13,207 nucleotides of DNA from JAZSMJ01 sp045535815 (GTDB lineage Bacteria; Bacillota; Clostridia; Oscillospirales; CAG-272), in NCBI GenBank assembly GCA_045535815.1, contig JAZSMJ010000060.1, positions 1 through 13,207 on the forward strand, read 5' to 3'. The notes beneath the pieces were generated by a model that was not told the DNA's origin, searched no databases, and saw only the letters and a list, made by a program, of their open reading frames with translations. Numbering within the stretch: the first letter of the stretch is position 1; every line of letters starts with the position of its first letter. The translations under genes and the position numbers were made by a program. Positions 6,136 to 13,177 of this stretch are shown piece after piece.

Positions 6136-6171
6136 TTGGGGGAACCATTTTTCCAAAAATGGTTCCCCCAA
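6136..6171. terminator. Long hairpin downstream of the DUF4830-like gene
   Basis: A perfect 17-bp inverted repeat (arms 6136-6152 and 6155-6171, two-base loop). It lies 12 bases past the stop of the gene ending at 6184, so it can end that minus-strand transcript, though no clean U-run follows. Its G-rich/T-rich flank (TTTTGGGAAGGGGTTTTGGGG) looks like a dispersed repeat of this genome. Confidence 0.6.
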
Positions 6172-6183
6172 CGTTCTCTCCTC

Positions 6184-6672
6184 TCACTTCTCAAGCGCAA
6201 AGCCGTGCAAAAAGCCGTTTGTGTCGGCAGAGCAGATATCACCGCCGACCACACGGTTTCTGTATATTATTATATTGGCGTAGACCTTGCCGTCGTAGTC
6301 GGGATAGTTGGTGACGACGTAGGTATACCTTACCATCTTCTTCTTTTTGTATTTGCCAAGGTCAAGTCCCTGCTGCTTCTGAAGCTCGTTATAGGCGATA
6401 AACACCTTATCGAACTCGGCAGGAATGGTTATCTGAGCCTCCTCACAGGCCTCTGCCTCGACCTCCCACCCGAACTGCGATAAAAACGAAATGCGATCCT
6501 CGTTTGTCTTTATCTTGTCAAAGGTAACGCTCTGCGAGTCGGTATATACCGAGAGCGAGTGTGCCTCGTCCGACTTTGGAATAAAAACGATAAGGGTAAT
6601 GAGTGCGACCACCGAAAGAGCCAACACCGTGAAAAATTTAACGGTTGACGCCTTTAAAGAATAAATGAACAT
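6184..6672 (-). CDS. Small membrane-anchored DUF4830-like protein
   Basis: 162 residues. The start MFIYSLKASTVKFF is followed by one membrane helix (about 13-31) and then a soluble, probably extracytoplasmic domain. Recognisable blocks are RISFLSQFGWEVE (about 60-72), ITIPAEFDKVFIAYNELQ (about 81-98), GLDLGKYKKKKMVRYTY (about 102-118), NYPDYDGKVYANIIIY and VVGGDICSADTNGFLHGF near the end. I recognise this layout as DUF4830, a Firmicutes family without known function; the family name is from memory. GGGGGA lies 8-9 bases before the ATG. A TATAAT (6714-6709) lies about 36 bases upstream but has a poor -35. Terminators on both sides suggest a single-gene transcript. No role can be given. Confidence 0.8.
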   Translation of the reverse strand: MFIYSLKASTVKFFTVLALSVVALITLIVFIPKSDEAHSLSVYTDSQSVTFDKIKTNEDRISFLSQFGWEVEAEACEEAQITIPAEFDKVFIAYNELQKQQGLDLGKYKKKKMVRYTYVVTNYPDYDGKVYANIIIYRNRVVGGDICSADTNGFLHGFALEK

Positions 6673-6744
6673 AAATCTGTCCCCCTGAGTATCTGTGTTT
6701 GTTATTCAATTATACTTTTTCCGATGCGATAATATTACAGAGCG

Positions 6745-6784
6745 AAAAAAATATCATACCCGCTTTTTTACGGGTATGATATTT
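6745..6784 (-). terminator. Rho-independent terminator after the deacetylase pair
   Basis: A perfect 14-bp inverted repeat (6749-6762 with 6771-6784, 8-base loop) is followed on the minus strand by a run of Ts (6750-6745). The stem begins inside the stop codon of the deacetylase gene ending at 6784, so it terminates that operon tightly. Confidence 0.9.
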
Positions 6785-7473
6785 CAGTTGGTATTGATGA
6801 GCTCTGAAACGGTAACGAAGTTAAAGCCTCGCTCGAGCAGGGCGGGAATGATGACTCTCAGTGCCTGCGGAGTTGGTGAATCGCCGCCTATGAAATCGTG
6901 ACAGAGTATTATATCGCCTGCGGAGGTATTTTCGAGCACGTACGACGTTATCTCGGTAACACTTCGGTGCTTCCAGTCCTCCGTATCGAGTGACCAGAGT
7001 ATGACCGAATATCCGTCCTCCTCGGCTATTGCGTTTACCGCCTTACTGCATCTGCCCTCGGGCGGTCTTATAAGCTTGGCTCTGTATTCCGATATCTCCC
7101 ATATTATCCTCTGCGTCTGCTCTATCTCGTATTCACAAACAGCCTCGTTTGCACTCGGCAGCTTTATATGACTGTAGGTGTGATTGCCTATCTCGTGCCC
7201 CTCGTTTATCTCTCGCTCGATAAGCTCGGGGTGCTTTTTTGCATTTTCCCCGATAACGAAAAAGGTGGCTCTTACGCCGTATTCCTTGAGGATATCAAGT
7301 ATCTGCGCCGTGTATCTTCCGTGCGGACCGTCGTCAAAGGTGAGGGCTATCTTCATATGGCTATTGCCGTGCTCCTTTATGGCGTATGCGCTGTCCGAGA
7401 CAGCGCTTGCGCTCAGAGCCGATACACAGAGCGAGACGGCGATGAGCGCCGATAATCTACTTATAAATTTCAT
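6784..7473 (-). CDS. Secreted polysaccharide deacetylase (NodB/CDA1 family)
   Basis: 229 residues with a signal peptide (about 1-24). All five NodB motifs are intact: TFDDGP (45-50, metal and base Asp), HTYSH (98-102, metal His), RPPEGR (136-141), DTEDW (163-167) and ILCHD (190-194). It therefore looks like an active metal-dependent de-N-acetylase acting on peptidoglycan or another GlcNAc polymer outside the membrane. TFDDGP, rather than the PdaA-type TFDxGYENG, separates it from its upstream neighbour. A frame from a TTG at 7482 exists, but CGGAG is too close to it. The ATG at 7473 overlaps the pdaA stop as ATGA, giving translational coupling, and is my choice. The substrate cannot be read from the sequence. 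The spore-cortex neighbour suggests spore or envelope peptidoglycan, by inference. Confidence 0.88.
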   Translation of the reverse strand: MKFISRLSALIAVSLCVSALSASAVSDSAYAIKEHGNSHMKIALTFDDGPHGRYTAQILDILKEYGVRATFFVIGENAKKHPELIEREINEGHEIGNHTYSHIKLPSANEAVCEYEIEQTQRIIWEISEYRAKLIRPPEGRCSKAVNAIAEEDGYSVILWSLDTEDWKHRSVTEITSYVLENTSAGDIILCHDFIGGDSPTPQALRVIIPALLERGFNFVTVSELINTN

Positions 7474-8261
7474 ATTCCGCAAAGCTCCGAAAGATCACCG
7501 AATCTGTATCCCTGACTCTCCCATGCGCTGAGCAGATCGTCCATTATCTGCGCATTGGTGGCTGAGGTCGGGTGGAGCAGTATTATCATTCCGTTATGGG
7601 TATGGGCAAGTATCTTTTCCATAGATGAAGCAGGGTCGGGCTGCTTTGCGTTATCCCAGTCGGCGTAGGCAAAGCTCCAGAATACGCTTGCGTATCCCAG
7701 CTCCTTGGCATACTCAAGATTCTGGGCGCTGAATCTTCCCTGCGGAGGTCGGTAGAGCTTTACCATCTCCTCACCGGTATACTCACGGTATACGTCCTCG
7801 AGTGAGCTGAGCTGACGTGCAAATTCCGCTTTGTCGGTTATCTTGGTCATATCGGGATGGCTCGCCGTGTGGTTTGCAACCGTGTGTCCCTCTGCTATCA
7901 TACGCTTTACGAGGTCGGTGTCCCTCTTTATTATATTTTCAAGAACGAAAAAGGTGCCCTTGGCATTATGCTTTTGCAGTGCATCGAGTATCCTTGCGGT
8001 GTTGCCGTTTTCGTAGCCTGCGTCAAAGGTAAGGTATATTACCTTATCATCCTCTCCTCTGTCGGTATCGCAGTAATAGGAATTTAAATCTTTTATAAAG
8101 GTAAACTCCGACGGAAGAGGTGGCGGTGTGTGGTCCTGCGTCTTTTTGAAGTACCAGTTGTACGGAGTCACGTCGCCCGATGCGTAAACGCTCGTCACCG
8201 AGAAAAGCGAAAGGATAAGCACGATGCATACAGTAAAAAGCTTAGTCTTCTCTCGTATCAA
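7470..8261 (-). CDS. pdaA: PdaA-type N-acetylmuramic acid deacetylase (cortex delta-lactam synthesis)
   Basis: 263 residues. A signal peptide (about 1-28) is followed by a PdaA-style N-terminal piece (PYNWYFKKTQDHTPPPLP) and a NodB domain with the subfamily motifs: YLTFDAGYENGNT (76-88), ANHTASHPDM (129-138), RPPQGRFS (171-178), FWSFAYADWD (194-203) and LLHPTSATNAQIM (228-240). In B. subtilis PdaA removes the acetyl group from muramic acid after CwlD cleavage, giving muramic delta-lactam, the mark in spore cortex that germination lytic enzymes recognise. The B. subtilis enzyme has TFDNGYENG; here Ala replaces Asn. The start is a TTG (8261) seven bases after GGAGG; no nearby ATG would keep the full signal peptide. 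It is first in a two-gene operon, overlapping the second deacetylase. It is expected to be expressed in sporulation, but no convincing sporulation promoter was found. Confidence 0.92.
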   Translation of the reverse strand: MIREKTKLFTVCIVLILSLFSVTSVYASGDVTPYNWYFKKTQDHTPPPLPSEFTFIKDLNSYYCDTDRGEDDKVIYLTFDAGYENGNTARILDALQKHNAKGTFFVLENIIKRDTDLVKRMIAEGHTVANHTASHPDMTKITDKAEFARQLSSLEDVYREYTGEEMVKLYRPPQGRFSAQNLEYAKELGYASVFWSFAYADWDNAKQPDPASSMEKILAHTHNGMIILLHPTSATNAQIMDDLLSAWESQGYRFGDLSELCGI

Positions 8262-8361
8262 AAATTCACCTCCAATCGCATAATATTCATTTTTTCGATA
8301 TCCGCATTTTGCGGACGTTATCAGTATTCGTAATTATTTGAGAATATAACCTCAGTAAATA

Positions 8362-8390
8362 TTGCAATCGGTGAAAAAAAGTGCTATAAT
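8362..8390 (+). promoter_or_regulatory. Upstream sigma-A-like promoter before argG (P1)
   Basis: TTGCAA (8362-8367), a 17-base spacer, then a perfect TATAAT (8385-8390). It would give a leader of about 200 bases before argG, carrying a stem-loop and two ARG-box-like sites. It lies in the 333-base pdaA-argG gap, which holds no gene but does hold these control elements; no T-box signature was seen. Confidence 0.55.
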
Positions 8391-8434
8391 AATTATTAAT
8401 ATGAAAAGAAGGCACGTCATATCGGCAGATGTGA

Positions 8435-8448
8435 TGCAATAATATTCG
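8435..8448 (+). promoter_or_regulatory. Possible ARG box 1 (ArgR operator) upstream of argG
   Basis: TGCAATAATATTCG matches the ARG-box form TGAATWWWWATTCA at 11 of 14 positions. It lies between the two promoters and is the weaker of the two sites. Confidence 0.35.
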
Positions 8449-8477
8449 TCTTTTGTTGAATTTTATAAAAGATAGTT

Positions 8478-8491
8478 GCATATTTATTCAT
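8478..8491 (+). promoter_or_regulatory. ARG box 2 (ArgR/AhrC operator) upstream of argG
   Basis: TGCATATTTATTCA matches TGAATWWWWATTCA at 13 of 14 positions. It is 18 bases before the -35 of the proximal promoter, with another half-site TTGAATA at 8496-8502, so arginine-dependent repression of argGH is likely. Confidence 0.6.
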
Positions 8492-8509
8492 TTTAGTTGA
8501 ATATGCCTA

Positions 8510-8538
8510 TTGCATTTTGAAATAAATGGTTGTATAAT
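8510..8538 (+). promoter_or_regulatory. Proximal sigma-A promoter of argG (P2)
   Basis: TTGCAT (8510-8515), an exact 17-base spacer, then TATAAT (8533-8538). Transcription would begin near 8545, about 50 bases before the argG ATG. Confidence 0.75.
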
Positions 8539-8594
8539 CATATTACACGGTGAAAAAATATTTTTTAACATATATAACGAAAGGAAGCTTTCAA

Positions 8595-9818
8595 ATGGAA
8601 AACAAAATCAAAAAAATAGTTCTTGCATACTCGGGCGGACTTGATACCTCTATCATTATTCCGTGGCTCAAGGAAAACTACGAGGGCTGTGAGGTTATCG
8701 CAGTTGCCGCAGACGTTGGACAGAAGTCTGAGCTTGACGGTCTTGAAGAAAAGGCTATAAAGACAGGCGCATCCAAGCTTTATATCGAGGACTTAAGAAA
8801 AGAATTTATCGAAGATTATATCTACCCTACCATGCAGGCAGGCGCAAGATATGAAAATACATACCTTCTCGGAACGGCTTTCGCACGTCCGGTAATCGCA
8901 AAGCGTATAGTTGAGATAGCTCTCGCCGAGGGCGCTGACGCTATCGCTCACGGCTGTACAGGTAAGGGTAACGACCAGGTAAGATTTGGGCTTACCATAA
9001 AGGCGTTTGCTCCCGACCTTAAGATAATCGCTCCCTGGAGAACGTGGGACATCAAGTCCCGTGACGAGGAGATAGACTACGCCGAGGCACACGATATTCC
9101 CCTTAAGATAACAAGAGAGACCAACTATTCAAAGGATAAGAACCTCTGGCACCTTTCCCACGAGGGACTTGATCTTGAGGATCCCGCAAACGAGCCCATG
9201 TACGATAAGATACTTGAGCTCGGCGTATCTCCCGAGGCGGCTCCCGATAAGGCAGAGTACGTTACCATCAGCTTTGAAAAGGGTTGCCCCGTTGCTATTG
9301 ACGGAGTTAAGATGGGCGCTGTAGAGCTCGTTGAAAAGTTAAACGAGCTTGGCGGTAAGAACGGTATCGGTCTTCTTGACATAGTTGAAAACAGACTTGT
9401 CGGAATGAAGAGCAGAGGCGTTTATGAAACACCCGGCGGAAGCATTCTTTATGCGGCTCACGATGCTCTTGAGACCCTTACTCTCGACCGTGACACAATG
9501 CACGCAAAGCAGAAGCTTTCCTATGATTTTGCCGACCTCGTTTACTTCGGCAAGTGGTTCACACCCTACAGAGAGGCGCTTTCCGCTTTCGTATCAAAGA
9601 CTCAGGAGACCGTTACGGGTGACGTTAAGCTCAAGCTTTACAAGGGCAATATTATTCTTGCATCAGTAACCTCTCCCTATTCGCTCTATGACGAAGAGAT
9701 CGCAACCTTTGACGAGGATGACGTTTACGATCAGAGCGATGCAACAGGCTTTATCAATCTGTTCGGACTTCCGCTTACAGTTAAGGCAAAGCTTGATGCA
9801 AAGAGAAACAAGAAATAA
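8595..9818 (+). CDS. argG: Argininosuccinate synthase
   Basis: 407 residues, the usual length. It joins citrulline and aspartate with ATP to give argininosuccinate, the next-to-last step of arginine synthesis, in the cytoplasm. Visible hallmarks are the ATP-binding LAYSGGLDTS (10-19), HGCTGKGNDQVRF (about 115-127), NLWHLSHEG, and KSRGVYETPGG (about 272-282). A longer frame from a GTG at 8550 exists, but that codon lies about five bases after the predicted transcription start. The ATG at 8595 has AAGGAAG upstream and matches where family members begin. argH follows after 84 bases, probably in the same transcript; a hairpin without U-run lies between. Two promoters and ARG-box-like sites upstream point to ArgR control. 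Confidence 0.97.
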   Translation: MENKIKKIVLAYSGGLDTSIIIPWLKENYEGCEVIAVAADVGQKSELDGLEEKAIKTGASKLYIEDLRKEFIEDYIYPTMQAGARYENTYLLGTAFARPVIAKRIVEIALAEGADAIAHGCTGKGNDQVRFGLTIKAFAPDLKIIAPWRTWDIKSRDEEIDYAEAHDIPLKITRETNYSKDKNLWHLSHEGLDLEDPANEPMYDKILELGVSPEAAPDKAEYVTISFEKGCPVAIDGVKMGAVELVEKLNELGGKNGIGLLDIVENRLVGMKSRGVYETPGGSILYAAHDALETLTLDRDTMHAKQKLSYDFADLVYFGKWFTPYREALSAFVSKTQETVTGDVKLKLYKGNIILASVTSPYSLYDEEIATFDEDDVYDQSDATGFINLFGLPLTVKAKLDAKRNKK

Positions 9819-9839
9819 GAAGTTACCAATTCAATATTT

Positions 9840-9860
9840 GCGGCGGACACCGTCCGCCGC
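9840..9860 (+). other. G+C-rich hairpin between argG and argH
   Basis: A 9-bp perfect inverted repeat (9840-9848 with 9852-9860, loop ACC). No U-run follows, so it is more likely an mRNA stability or processing element, or a weak attenuator, than a full terminator. It may reduce argH relative to argG. Confidence 0.5.
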
Positions 9861-9902
9861 ATTTGAAATTTATGCAAAAAACACCGGAAGGGGAAAACCG
9901 TA

Positions 9903-11288
9903 ATGAAAATGTGGGCAGGACGCTTCAGCAAGGAGACCGACAGCAGCGTAAACGATTTTAACAGCTCGCTCTCCTTTGACAGCAGAATGTATAAAGAGGA
10001 CATAACGGGCAGTATGGCGCACGCACAGATGCTCGGCAAATGCGGAATAATAGAGCAAAGCGAAGCGGATAAGATAATAGAGGGCCTTCGGGGTATACTC
10101 TCCGATATCGAAAAAGGAAAGCTCAGTCTTGAATCCGATGCCGAGGATATACATATGTTCGTTGAGCAGATACTCACCGAGCGAATAGGCGATACCGGAA
10201 AAAGACTGCACACCGCAAGAAGCAGAAACGATCAGGTGGCAGTCGATACAAGGCTGTATCTGAGAAATCAGATAAGCGAGATAGCAGACGGAGTGCTTGA
10301 TCTCATCGATGCTATAATCGATACTGCGTCTGCACATACGCAGACGGTAATGCCGGGCTATACCCATCTTCAGAGGGCGCAGCCGGTAACCTACGCGCAC
10401 TATATACTCGCCTATGCGCAGATGCTCACACGTGACGTTTCGAGACTGCGTGATGCGGCAAAGAGAATGAATTATATGCCCTTGGGCTCGGGCGCTCTTG
10501 CAACCACCACCTATCCTATAAACAGATTTATGACGGCTGAGCTGCTCGGCTTTGACGGTCCGTGCGAGAACAGCATGGACGGCGTTTCCGACCGTGATTT
10601 CGTTATCGAAACGGCAAGCGCACTGTCGATAATAATGATGCATCTGAGCAGATTTTCCGAGGAGATAATACTTTGGTGCTCGTCAGAGTTCGGCTTTGCA
10701 GACCTTGACGATGCATTCTCCACAGGCTCGTCCATAATGCCGCAGAAGAAAAACCCCGATGTTGCCGAGCTTGTAAGAGGCAAGACAGGCAGAGTTTACG
10801 GCTCGCTCGTTACCCTTCTGACCGTCATGAAGGCACTTCCCCTTGCATACAACAAGGATATGCAGGAGGATAAGGAGGCTATATTTGACGCACTCGATAA
10901 CGTTAAGCTCTCGCTTTACGTCTTCACGAAAATGTTTGCAACGCTGACGGTAAGACCGCAGGTGATGCTTGAATCAGCCGCAAAGGGATATATGAACGCC
11001 ACCGACTGTGCAGACTATCTCACCAAGAAGGGACTTCCCTTCAGAGATGCATATAAGATAAGCGGAGGGCTTGTAAGATACTGCGTTGAATGCGGAAAAT
11101 CGCTCGATCAGCTGACGCTAGGCGAATTCAAGTCTGCCTCTGAGGTATTCGAGGACGATATCTATCAGGCGATAGACCTTAAAAACTGCGTAAACGGCAG
11201 AAGCGCCTACGGCGGTCCGTCCGAGAAGGCGGTAGAGGTGCAGATATCCAATCTGCGTGCCTTCGTCGAAAAAGAAAGAAAAAACTAA
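9903..11288 (+). CDS. argH: Argininosuccinate lyase
   Basis: 461 residues, typical of the family. It splits argininosuccinate into arginine and fumarate, the last step of arginine synthesis, as a homotetramer in the cytoplasm. The N-terminus MKMWAGRFSKETDSSVNDFN is the standard start and confirms the ATG at 9903. Other hallmarks are HTARSRNDQV (103-112), PGYTHLQRAQP (151-161, with the conserved His155) and the fumarase/aspartase signature GSSIMPQKKNPD (275-286), which contains the mobile catalytic-loop serine. GGAAGGGG precedes the start at a slightly long spacing. It is the second gene after argG. A separate promoter begins five bases past its stop, so the next gene is not dependent on this transcript. 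Confidence 0.97.
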   Translation: MKMWAGRFSKETDSSVNDFNSSLSFDSRMYKEDITGSMAHAQMLGKCGIIEQSEADKIIEGLRGILSDIEKGKLSLESDAEDIHMFVEQILTERIGDTGKRLHTARSRNDQVAVDTRLYLRNQISEIADGVLDLIDAIIDTASAHTQTVMPGYTHLQRAQPVTYAHYILAYAQMLTRDVSRLRDAAKRMNYMPLGSGALATTTYPINRFMTAELLGFDGPCENSMDGVSDRDFVIETASALSIIMMHLSRFSEEIILWCSSEFGFADLDDAFSTGSSIMPQKKNPDVAELVRGKTGRVYGSLVTLLTVMKALPLAYNKDMQEDKEAIFDALDNVKLSLYVFTKMFATLTVRPQVMLESAAKGYMNATDCADYLTKKGLPFRDAYKISGGLVRYCVECGKSLDQLTLGEFKSASEVFEDDIYQAIDLKNCVNGRSAYGGPSEKAVEVQISNLRAFVEKERKN

Positions 11289-11292
11289 AAAC

Positions 11293-11321
11293 TTGACGAT
11301 ATTGGCAGTATAAGCTATAAT
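11293..11321 (+). promoter_or_regulatory. Sigma-A promoter of the methyltransferase gene
   Basis: TTGACG (11293-11298), an exact 17-base spacer, then a perfect TATAAT (11316-11321). The expected transcript begins about 25 bases before the ATG. It is one of the best promoter matches in the window and lies directly behind argH, so it separates this gene and possibly argF from argGH. Confidence 0.8.
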
Positions 11322-11354
11322 ACTTATATAAAGTCTTGTGACGGAGGTGTCTTT

Positions 11355-12101
11355 ATGCTCAACCTTTCCTCTTACGATAGGCTGGTATACGAGGGACATA
11401 TGGATTTTTTCGGAAAGAGTATAGCTTCGGGTATGTCGGTGCTTGATCTTTCGTCAAACGGCGGTATCTTCTCCTGCGGAATAGCCGAAAAGGGTGCGCA
11501 GATAACGGTCTGCGATATATCGAGAAAGAAGCTGGACATCGCCGAGGAGAGACTGTATCAGGAGGGCTTTGGCGGTCAGTTTATTCAGGCAAGCGTCACC
11601 GACCTTTCGTTTATCGATAACTGCTCGTTTGATACGGTCATTTGCTGCGGAAATCTGTTCAACGCTCTCGGAGATAAGACGGAGGCGGCTATAAACGAGC
11701 TCAAAAGGGTCACCAAGATAGGCGGAAGCGTTATTATAAGCGTGCTCGGACTTGGCTCTGCTATGAGAAGGGTGGCGCAAAACGGCAAGGGCGACGATGT
11801 CGCAGAGGTAAAAAGGACGCTATCCTATCTTGCTCAGTCGGGAAGAGAGACCGATTCGGAGGAGTCGCTTTATTACTACACGTGCGAAGACCTTACGAGG
11901 CTGTTTTCAGACTGCTGCTTCATGAAGATCAAAACGGCAGGCATCCCCTCGCTTTTTGCAGGCAGAAGGGACGAGGTAAACGCCTTCGACCAATTCTCCG
12001 ACGCATTTGAGAATATAGTCCACGCCGAAAGAGAGTTTTCTCTTATAAGAGGTGCCTCGGACTGCTCCGATTTTATAATTGCACGCGGCATAAGAGTATA
12101 A
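11355..12101 (+). CDS. Class I SAM-dependent methyltransferase of unknown substrate
   Basis: 248 residues. The N-terminal helix (YDRLVYEGHMDFFGK) resembles other small-molecule methyltransferases. The Rossmann core shows SVLDLSSNGGIFSCGIAEKGA (about 28-48) at motif I, VCDIS (52-56) at the acidic strand end, a SVTDLSFIDNCSFDTVICCGN stretch (about 80-100) at motifs III-IV, and LKRVTKIGGSVIISV (about 116-130) at motif VI. Motif I is diverged: the usual D-x-G-x-G-x-G reads D-L-S-S-N-G-G. The C-terminal half (about 145-248) has YYYTCEDLTRLF, a lid-like piece seen in UbiE/COQ5-like enzymes. GGAGGTG lies 5 bases before the ATG. It stands between argH and argF with its own promoter. The substrate is unknown, and no link with arginine is shown beyond position. 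Confidence 0.85.
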   Translation: MLNLSSYDRLVYEGHMDFFGKSIASGMSVLDLSSNGGIFSCGIAEKGAQITVCDISRKKLDIAEERLYQEGFGGQFIQASVTDLSFIDNCSFDTVICCGNLFNALGDKTEAAINELKRVTKIGGSVIISVLGLGSAMRRVAQNGKGDDVAEVKRTLSYLAQSGRETDSEESLYYYTCEDLTRLFSDCCFMKIKTAGIPSLFAGRRDEVNAFDQFSDAFENIVHAEREFSLIRGASDCSDFIIARGIRV

Positions 12102-12102
12102 T

Positions 12103-12116
12103 TGAATATAAATTTA
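12103..12116 (+). promoter_or_regulatory. ARG box (ArgR/AhrC operator) before argF
   Basis: TGAATATAAATTTA matches TGAATWWWWATTCA at 13 of 14 positions. It begins two bases after the methyltransferase stop and 39 bases before the argF ATG. A TATAAT at 12097-12102 directly abuts it but has no good -35, so the argF promoter is uncertain. The placement suits repression of argF initiation. Confidence 0.55.
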
Positions 12117-12141
12117 TCTATACATAAAAAGGAGATCAGAG

Positions 12142-13056
12142 ATGAAAAGAAATCTTTTGAAAATGTCAGATCTTACAAAAGAAGAGATTCTTGACATACT
12201 CAACCTTGCAACACAGCTCAAATATGAAAATAAAAACGGCATCAGCCATAAGGTGCTCAGCGGTAAGACCCTTGGTATGATATTCCAGAAGGCGTCGACC
12301 AGAACGAGAGTATCATTTGAAACCGGTATGTACCAGCTCGGCGGCCAGGCGATGTTCTTCAGCTCAAGAGACCTGCAGATAGGCAGAGGCGAGCCGATAG
12401 AGGATACCGCAAGAGTTCTTTCACGCTATCTTGACGGTATTATGATAAGAACCTACGAGCAAAAGGAGGTCGAGGATCTCGCAAAGTATTCCTCCATTCC
12501 GATAATAAACGGTCTTACCGACTACGCTCATCCCTGCCAGGTTCTTGCCGATCTTCTCACGATAAAGGAGATAAAGGGCGGACTTGACGGTGTTAAGCTC
12601 ACTTATATAGGCGACGGAAACAATATGGCAAACTCCCTCATCGTCGGCTGTCTTACGGCAGGCATGAAGGTGGGTATCGCCTGCCCCGATAACTACCGTC
12701 CTGCTGCTGACGTTCTTGAATTTGCAAAGGCATACGGCGACAAGTTCCAGATCACAAGCAATATCGAAGAGGCGGCAAGCGGCGCAGACGTTCTTTATAC
12801 CGACGTTTGGGCAAGTATGGGTATGGAAGGCGAAGCCGAGGAGAGAAAGAAGATCTTTGCAGGCTATCAGATAAATGATACGGTGGTCGCAGTTGCAAAC
12901 AAGGGCGCTATGGTCCAGCACTGCCTCCCTGCACACAGAGGCGAGGAGATCACCGCAGAGGTGTTCGAGGCTCACGCTGACGAGATATTCGAGGAAGCGG
13001 AAAACCGCCTGCACGCTCAGAAGGCCGTTATGGTCAAGCTGATGGGCGAAGGCTGA
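12142..13056 (+). CDS. argF: Ornithine carbamoyltransferase (anabolic)
   Basis: 304 residues, typical length. It makes citrulline from ornithine and carbamoyl phosphate, supplying ArgG. Seen are STRTR (52-56, carbamoyl-phosphate loop, within FQKASTRTRVSFE), HPCQ (130-133), DVWASMG (221-227, ornithine-binding D-x3-SMG type) and HCLPAHRGEEIT (260-271). Gln and Ala replace the more usual Glu and Ser in FEKSSTRTR, a mild variation. The ATG at 12142 follows AAGGAG at 9 bases. An anabolic role is inferred from the biosynthetic neighbours argGH and the ARG box, and from the absence of arcA or arcC nearby. It may also be cotranscribed from the methyltransferase promoter. A hairpin follows 25 bases after the stop. 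Confidence 0.96.
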   Translation: MKRNLLKMSDLTKEEILDILNLATQLKYENKNGISHKVLSGKTLGMIFQKASTRTRVSFETGMYQLGGQAMFFSSRDLQIGRGEPIEDTARVLSRYLDGIMIRTYEQKEVEDLAKYSSIPIINGLTDYAHPCQVLADLLTIKEIKGGLDGVKLTYIGDGNNMANSLIVGCLTAGMKVGIACPDNYRPAADVLEFAKAYGDKFQITSNIEEAASGADVLYTDVWASMGMEGEAEERKKIFAGYQINDTVVAVANKGAMVQHCLPAHRGEEITAEVFEAHADEIFEEAENRLHAQKAVMVKLMGEG

Positions 13057-13081
13057 TAGACGAGAAATATTATATTATGGT

Positions 13082-13113
13082 GGGGAGGGCCTTTTTACAA
13101 AAAGGTCCTCCCC
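13082..13113 (+). terminator. Repeat-borne hairpin after argF
   Basis: 15-bp arms (13082-13096 with 13099-13113, two-base loop, one G-U pair), placed 25 bases after the argF stop. No U-run follows on the plus strand, so termination would rely on stem strength. The hairpin is the G-rich end of the dispersed repeat that continues to about 13165. Confidence 0.55.
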
Positions 13114-13165
13114 ATACCCCACCCCAAAAACTTTCAAAATATTTTCTCGGGTCAGTACTAACACA
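13082..13165 (-). repeat. Dispersed intergenic repeat, second copy
   Basis: In reverse orientation this carries GTGTTAGTAC, AGAAAA, the 15-base core ATTTTGAAAGTTTTT (core at 13126-13140), then GGGGTGGGG and the hairpin. It is related to 2241-2300. The shared core and flanks in the same order show that they belong to one family. Confidence 0.65.
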
Positions 13166-13177
13166 ATGCGTATGCCT

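Noticed and set aside
8550..8594. GTG start extending argG by 15 codons
   Set aside because: The GTG is about five bases from the predicted transcription start and has no ribosome site. The ATG at 8595 has both a ribosome site and the family-typical N-terminus.
8391..8594. T-box or other known riboswitch in the argG leader
   Set aside because: No T-box sequence (GGGTGG-ACCGCG type) and no strong terminator/antiterminator pair was found; only a short stem-loop is present.
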